40,423 bases of DNA, taken from the NCBI GenBank assembly GCA_018240465.1, contig JAFEFS010000003.1:1-40423 (forward strand), written 5' to 3'. Under the pieces are notes generated by a model. That model did not search any database. It worked only from the letters and a program-made list of their open reading frames with translations, and had not been told where the DNA came from. Each line of letters starts with the position of its first letter. Position 1 is the stretch's first letter. Of the stretch, positions 38,139-40,423 are shown one piece after another. The stretch comes from Pseudomonadota bacterium. GTDB lineage: Bacteria > Pseudomonadota > Gammaproteobacteria > Xanthomonadales > Rhodanobacteraceae. A program made the translations under genes and the position numbers.

Positions 38139-39248
38139 TTACCCGAGCCGCTGCTCGTGGACCTCGTCGTAGCCGGCGATTTCCAGACCGAAACCGTCCA
38201 ACCCGCGGAACCGGCGCGGCGTGCCGAGCACACGCAGGCGACGCACGCCCAGATCGGCGAGGATCTGCGCACCGAGGCCGTGCTGGCGGCCGTCGAACGC
38301 GGACTCGGCGCGATCCTGCGTGCCGCGCGCCAGCCGCTCGAGCGCGCCGGCGGCCTCGTTCGCGTCGGCGAGCACGACCACGACGCCGCGGCCCTCGTCG
38401 GCGATGCGACGCATCGCGGCACCGGCGGTCAGGCCGCAAGGCGTGTCGGTCAGGTGCAGCACGTCGGACAGCGTATCGCGCACGTGCACCCGGGTAAGCA
38501 CCGGCGCGCCGTCGTCGATCCTGCCGCGCACCAGGGCAAAATGCGGCAGATCCGACAGCGCATTGCGATAGCCGACCAGGCGGAACGGGCCGAATTCGGT
38601 CTCGACCTCGCGCTCGAAGGCGCGCGCGACGGTCTTTTCGGTCTGCAGGCGATGGCGGATCAGGTCGGCGATCGTGCCGACCTTGAGCCCATGCGCGCGC
38701 GCGAATTCGATCAGCTGCGCGCCGCGCTTCATCGTGCCGTCGTCGTTGACGATCTCGACGAGGATGCCGGACAACATGGGCAGACCGGCAAGGCGCACAA
38801 GGTCGATCGTCGCCTCGGTGTGGCCCGCGCGCGTGAGCACGCCGCCCTCGCTGTAACGCAGCGGGAAGATATGGCCGGGACGCGCGAAATCGCCGGCCCG
38901 CGAGGTCGGATCGGCGAGCGCGCGGATGGTGCGCGCGCGATCCGCGGCGGAGATGCCCGTGGTCGTGCCGTGGCGGTAGTCGACCGAGATCGTGAACGCG
39001 GTGCGATGGCTCTCGCTGTTGTCGCTGACCATCTGCGGCAGTTGCAGTTCGTCCAGGCGCGCGCGCAGCATCGGCTGGCAGATGATGCCGCTGGAATGAC
39101 GCACGATGAACGCGATCGACTCCTCAGTCACCGCCTGCGCGGCCATGATCAGGTCGCCCTCGTTCTCGCGGTCCTCGTCGTCGGCGATGATGACCATGCG
39201 CCCGGCGCGGATGTCGGCGACGATGTCTTCGATGACGTCAAATTGCAT
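38139..39248 (-). CDS. ribBX: 3,4-dihydroxy-2-butanone 4-phosphate synthase with degenerate RibA domain (RibBX)
   Basis: Two-domain riboflavin protein, 369 residues. The N-terminal RibB domain (about 1-203) is intact: DDEDRENEGDLIMAAQ, HSSGIICQPM, RAGHTEATIDLV. The C-terminal domain (about 205-369) resembles GTP cyclohydrolase II but the zinc-binding Cys cluster and following catalytic residues (C...RCDCG in RibA) are missing; only PCGL remains in LTDTPCGLTAG. This matches the RibBX class, which makes the butanone phosphate but lacks cyclohydrolase activity, so a separate RibA is expected elsewhere. The ATG at 39248 overlaps the CPBP gene by 11 bases. Confidence 0.92.
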   Translation of the reverse strand: MQFDVIEDIVADIRAGRMVIIADDEDRENEGDLIMAAQAVTEESIAFIVRHSSGIICQPMLRARLDELQLPQMVSDNSESHRTAFTISVDYRHGTTTGISAADRARTIRALADPTSRAGDFARPGHIFPLRYSEGGVLTRAGHTEATIDLVRLAGLPMLSGILVEIVNDDGTMKRGAQLIEFARAHGLKVGTIADLIRHRLQTEKTVARAFEREVETEFGPFRLVGYRNALSDLPHFALVRGRIDDGAPVLTRVHVRDTLSDVLHLTDTPCGLTAGAAMRRIADEGRGVVVVLADANEAAGALERLARGTQDRAESAFDGRQHGLGAQILADLGVRRLRVLGTPRRFRGLDGFGLEIAGYDEVHEQRLG

Positions 39249-40074
39249 GAGTACGTTTCCAGAATGGCGGCAAGAATTGCGCATGCCGTTGTGCGTGAAT
39301 CAGGAACACCACCGCCACGATAGCGCAAAGCGCGACGCTCACGGCGGAAGCCTCGATGCCGAAGGCGCCGCCGGTCAACCAGTCCGGGCCGGCCAGTTCC
39401 GTGCGCAGCAAGCCCTGCCCCGAATGGCCCGAATCGGCGATGCCGAACAGGCCAGTCTGGGTGAAGTTCCACGCGGTGTGGATGCCGGCCGTCCACCACA
39501 GCGAGCGCGTCGCGACGTAGACCACGCCGAGCATCACGCCGCCTTCGATGCCGAGTGCGGTGATCGACAGCGGCGTCGCGCCCGGATTGCTCATGTGCAA
39601 CGAGGCAAACAGCAGTGCGGACAAGGCGATGGCAGCAAAGCTGCCGAAAACATTTTCCAGATTGCGCAGCACGATGCCGCGCGCGACGAGTTCCTCGAAC
39701 GTGCCGGCGAGGATCGCCACGCCCGGCAGGCCGGCACGCGCGAACGCGCTGCCGACGTCGAATGTGGCCGCACCCTCAATGGCAAGCGTTGCCACGACGA
39801 CGACGATCAGCAACGCGCCGAGCGCCGATCCGTACAACGCCCCGCGTGTGCGCTGCGGCGCGAGCTCGTCTGCTGTGCGCCTCGCGACGAAACGCGCATA
39901 GAGGTTATACGCATTGCAGGCGATCACCGCCGTGACAAGTGCAAACAGTACGCCCCACAACGCGTCCAACCGGTAGACAATTTGCATCGCAAAGCGGTAT
40001 GCCGCGTTGAACGGCAACGCGAGAATCGCAAGTTCCGCGACCAGCGCGCCGACGGGATGGTGAAACCAGCGCAT
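39238..40074 (-). CDS. CPBP family intramembrane protease (Rce1/Abi-like)
   Basis: 278-residue polytopic membrane protein with about seven or eight hydrophobic segments. The CPBP motifs are present: EExxxR as EELVAR (E127, E128, R132), a His in FASLHMSNP (His160) and HTAWNF (His199, Asn203). Family members cleave prenylated or peptide substrates, process bacteriocins or have unknown roles. It sits between ribE (1-base gap) and ribBX (11-base overlap), so it is translated as part of the riboflavin operon. The substrate is unknown. Confidence 0.88.
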   Translation of the reverse strand: MRWFHHPVGALVAELAILALPFNAAYRFAMQIVYRLDALWGVLFALVTAVIACNAYNLYARFVARRTADELAPQRTRGALYGSALGALLIVVVVATLAIEGAATFDVGSAFARAGLPGVAILAGTFEELVARGIVLRNLENVFGSFAAIALSALLFASLHMSNPGATPLSITALGIEGGVMLGVVYVATRSLWWTAGIHTAWNFTQTGLFGIADSGHSGQGLLRTELAGPDWLTGGAFGIEASAVSVALCAIVAVVFLIHAQRHAQFLPPFWKRTHAI

Positions 40075-40075
40075 G

Positions 40076-40423
40076 TCAGCCGCGCAGCAACCGCTCGACG
40101 TAGCGCGCGATCAGGTCGACCTCGATGTTGACTGCGTCACCGACGCGCCGGTCCTTGAACGTCGTCACCGCGACGGTATGCGGGATCAGGTTGACGCCAA
40201 ACCGCGCGCCTTCGGTTTCGTTGACCGTCAGGCTGGTGCCGTCGATGCAGACCGAGCCCTTGCCGGCGATGTACTTCGCCAATTCCACGGGCACCTCGAA
40301 CGTCCAGCGCTGCGAGCGCGCGTCGGGCTCGATCGCAAGCACGCGGCCGATGCCGTCGACATGGCCCGAGACCAGATGGCCGTCGAGGCGATCGGCCAGG
40401 CGCAGCGCCTTTTCCAGATTCAC
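40076..40423 (-). CDS. ribE: Riboflavin synthase alpha subunit, N-terminal part outside window
   Basis: Last step of riboflavin synthesis, dismutation of 6,7-dimethyl-8-ribityllumazine. About 116 C-terminal residues are present of a usual ~200: the second lumazine-binding domain with HLVSGHVDGIGRV, YIAGKGSVCIDGTSLTVNE and the C-terminal helix. The apparent GTG at 40423 is internal; the frame runs off the window. Stop at 40076, one base from the CPBP start. Confidence 0.95.
   Translation of the reverse strand: MNLEKALRLADRLDGHLVSGHVDGIGRVLAIEPDARSQRWTFEVPVELAKYIAGKGSVCIDGTSLTVNETEGARFGVNLIPHTVAVTTFKDRRVGDAVNIEVDLIARYVERLLRG

Overview
This is a 40.4 kb GC-rich chromosomal window from a gammaproteobacterium. 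Gene order (a complete mraZ-to-ftsZ division and cell-wall cluster, then lpxC, a DciA-like gene, an M23 peptidase, secA and a Nudix/ThiE-like fusion) and protein style point to the Xanthomonadales (Lysobacterales), perhaps near Rhodanobacteraceae. The genus is an inference. No phage, insertion sequence, CRISPR array, tRNA or rRNA was seen; the only RNA gene found is RNase P RNA.

Layout. 1-1381 (+): end of pilD (prepilin peptidase) and coaE. 1361-9373 (mostly -): Nudix/ThiE-like fusion, secA, M23 peptidase, lpxC and ftsZ, with dciA on the + strand. 9564-23958 (-): ftsA, ftsQ, ddl, murC, murG, ftsW, mraY, murF, murE, ftsI, ftsL, rsmH and mraZ, mostly joined by 1-4 base overlaps, transcribed from a sigma70-type promoter that carries four MraZ boxes in exact 10-bp register. 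24298-26169 (-): an orphan membrane-fusion protein and rnpB. 26217-29673 (-): an alpha/beta hydrolase, a 49-residue Cys-rich protein, an AraC-family regulator, a GNAT acetyltransferase and rsmI. 29758-32653 (+): lpoA, yraN and dolP, an envelope group resembling the E. coli yra locus but without diaA. 32672-35172: a predicted acetoacetate decarboxylase (-) and an ATP-grasp ligase (+) behind a long leader. 35311-40423 (-): riboflavin/thiamine cluster ribE (cut by the window edge), a CPBP membrane protease, ribBX, ribH, nusB, a YjbR-like gene, thiL and pgpA.

How it fits together. Most of the window makes and divides the envelope. mraY/murG and murC/murE/murF/ddl make lipid II precursors; ftsW/ftsI/ftsL/ftsQ/ftsA/ftsZ build the divisome; lpxC commits to lipid A; secA exports; lpoA and dolP support peptidoglycan synthesis and the outer membrane.

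Most interesting non-gene signal. Two related palindromic elements lie in frame inside essential cell-wall genes: one makes a C-terminal tail on Ddl, the other an internal loop in MurE. Both are read in the same orientation and element frame. A second short repeat family (paired hairpins with NGGA loops) occurs beside lpxC/dciA and beside rnpB. I see no clear new defence or metabolic system. The best candidates for unexplored biology are these elements, the hydrolase/Cys-rich protein/AraC group with its His-less hydrolase, and the ATP-grasp gene with its long leader.
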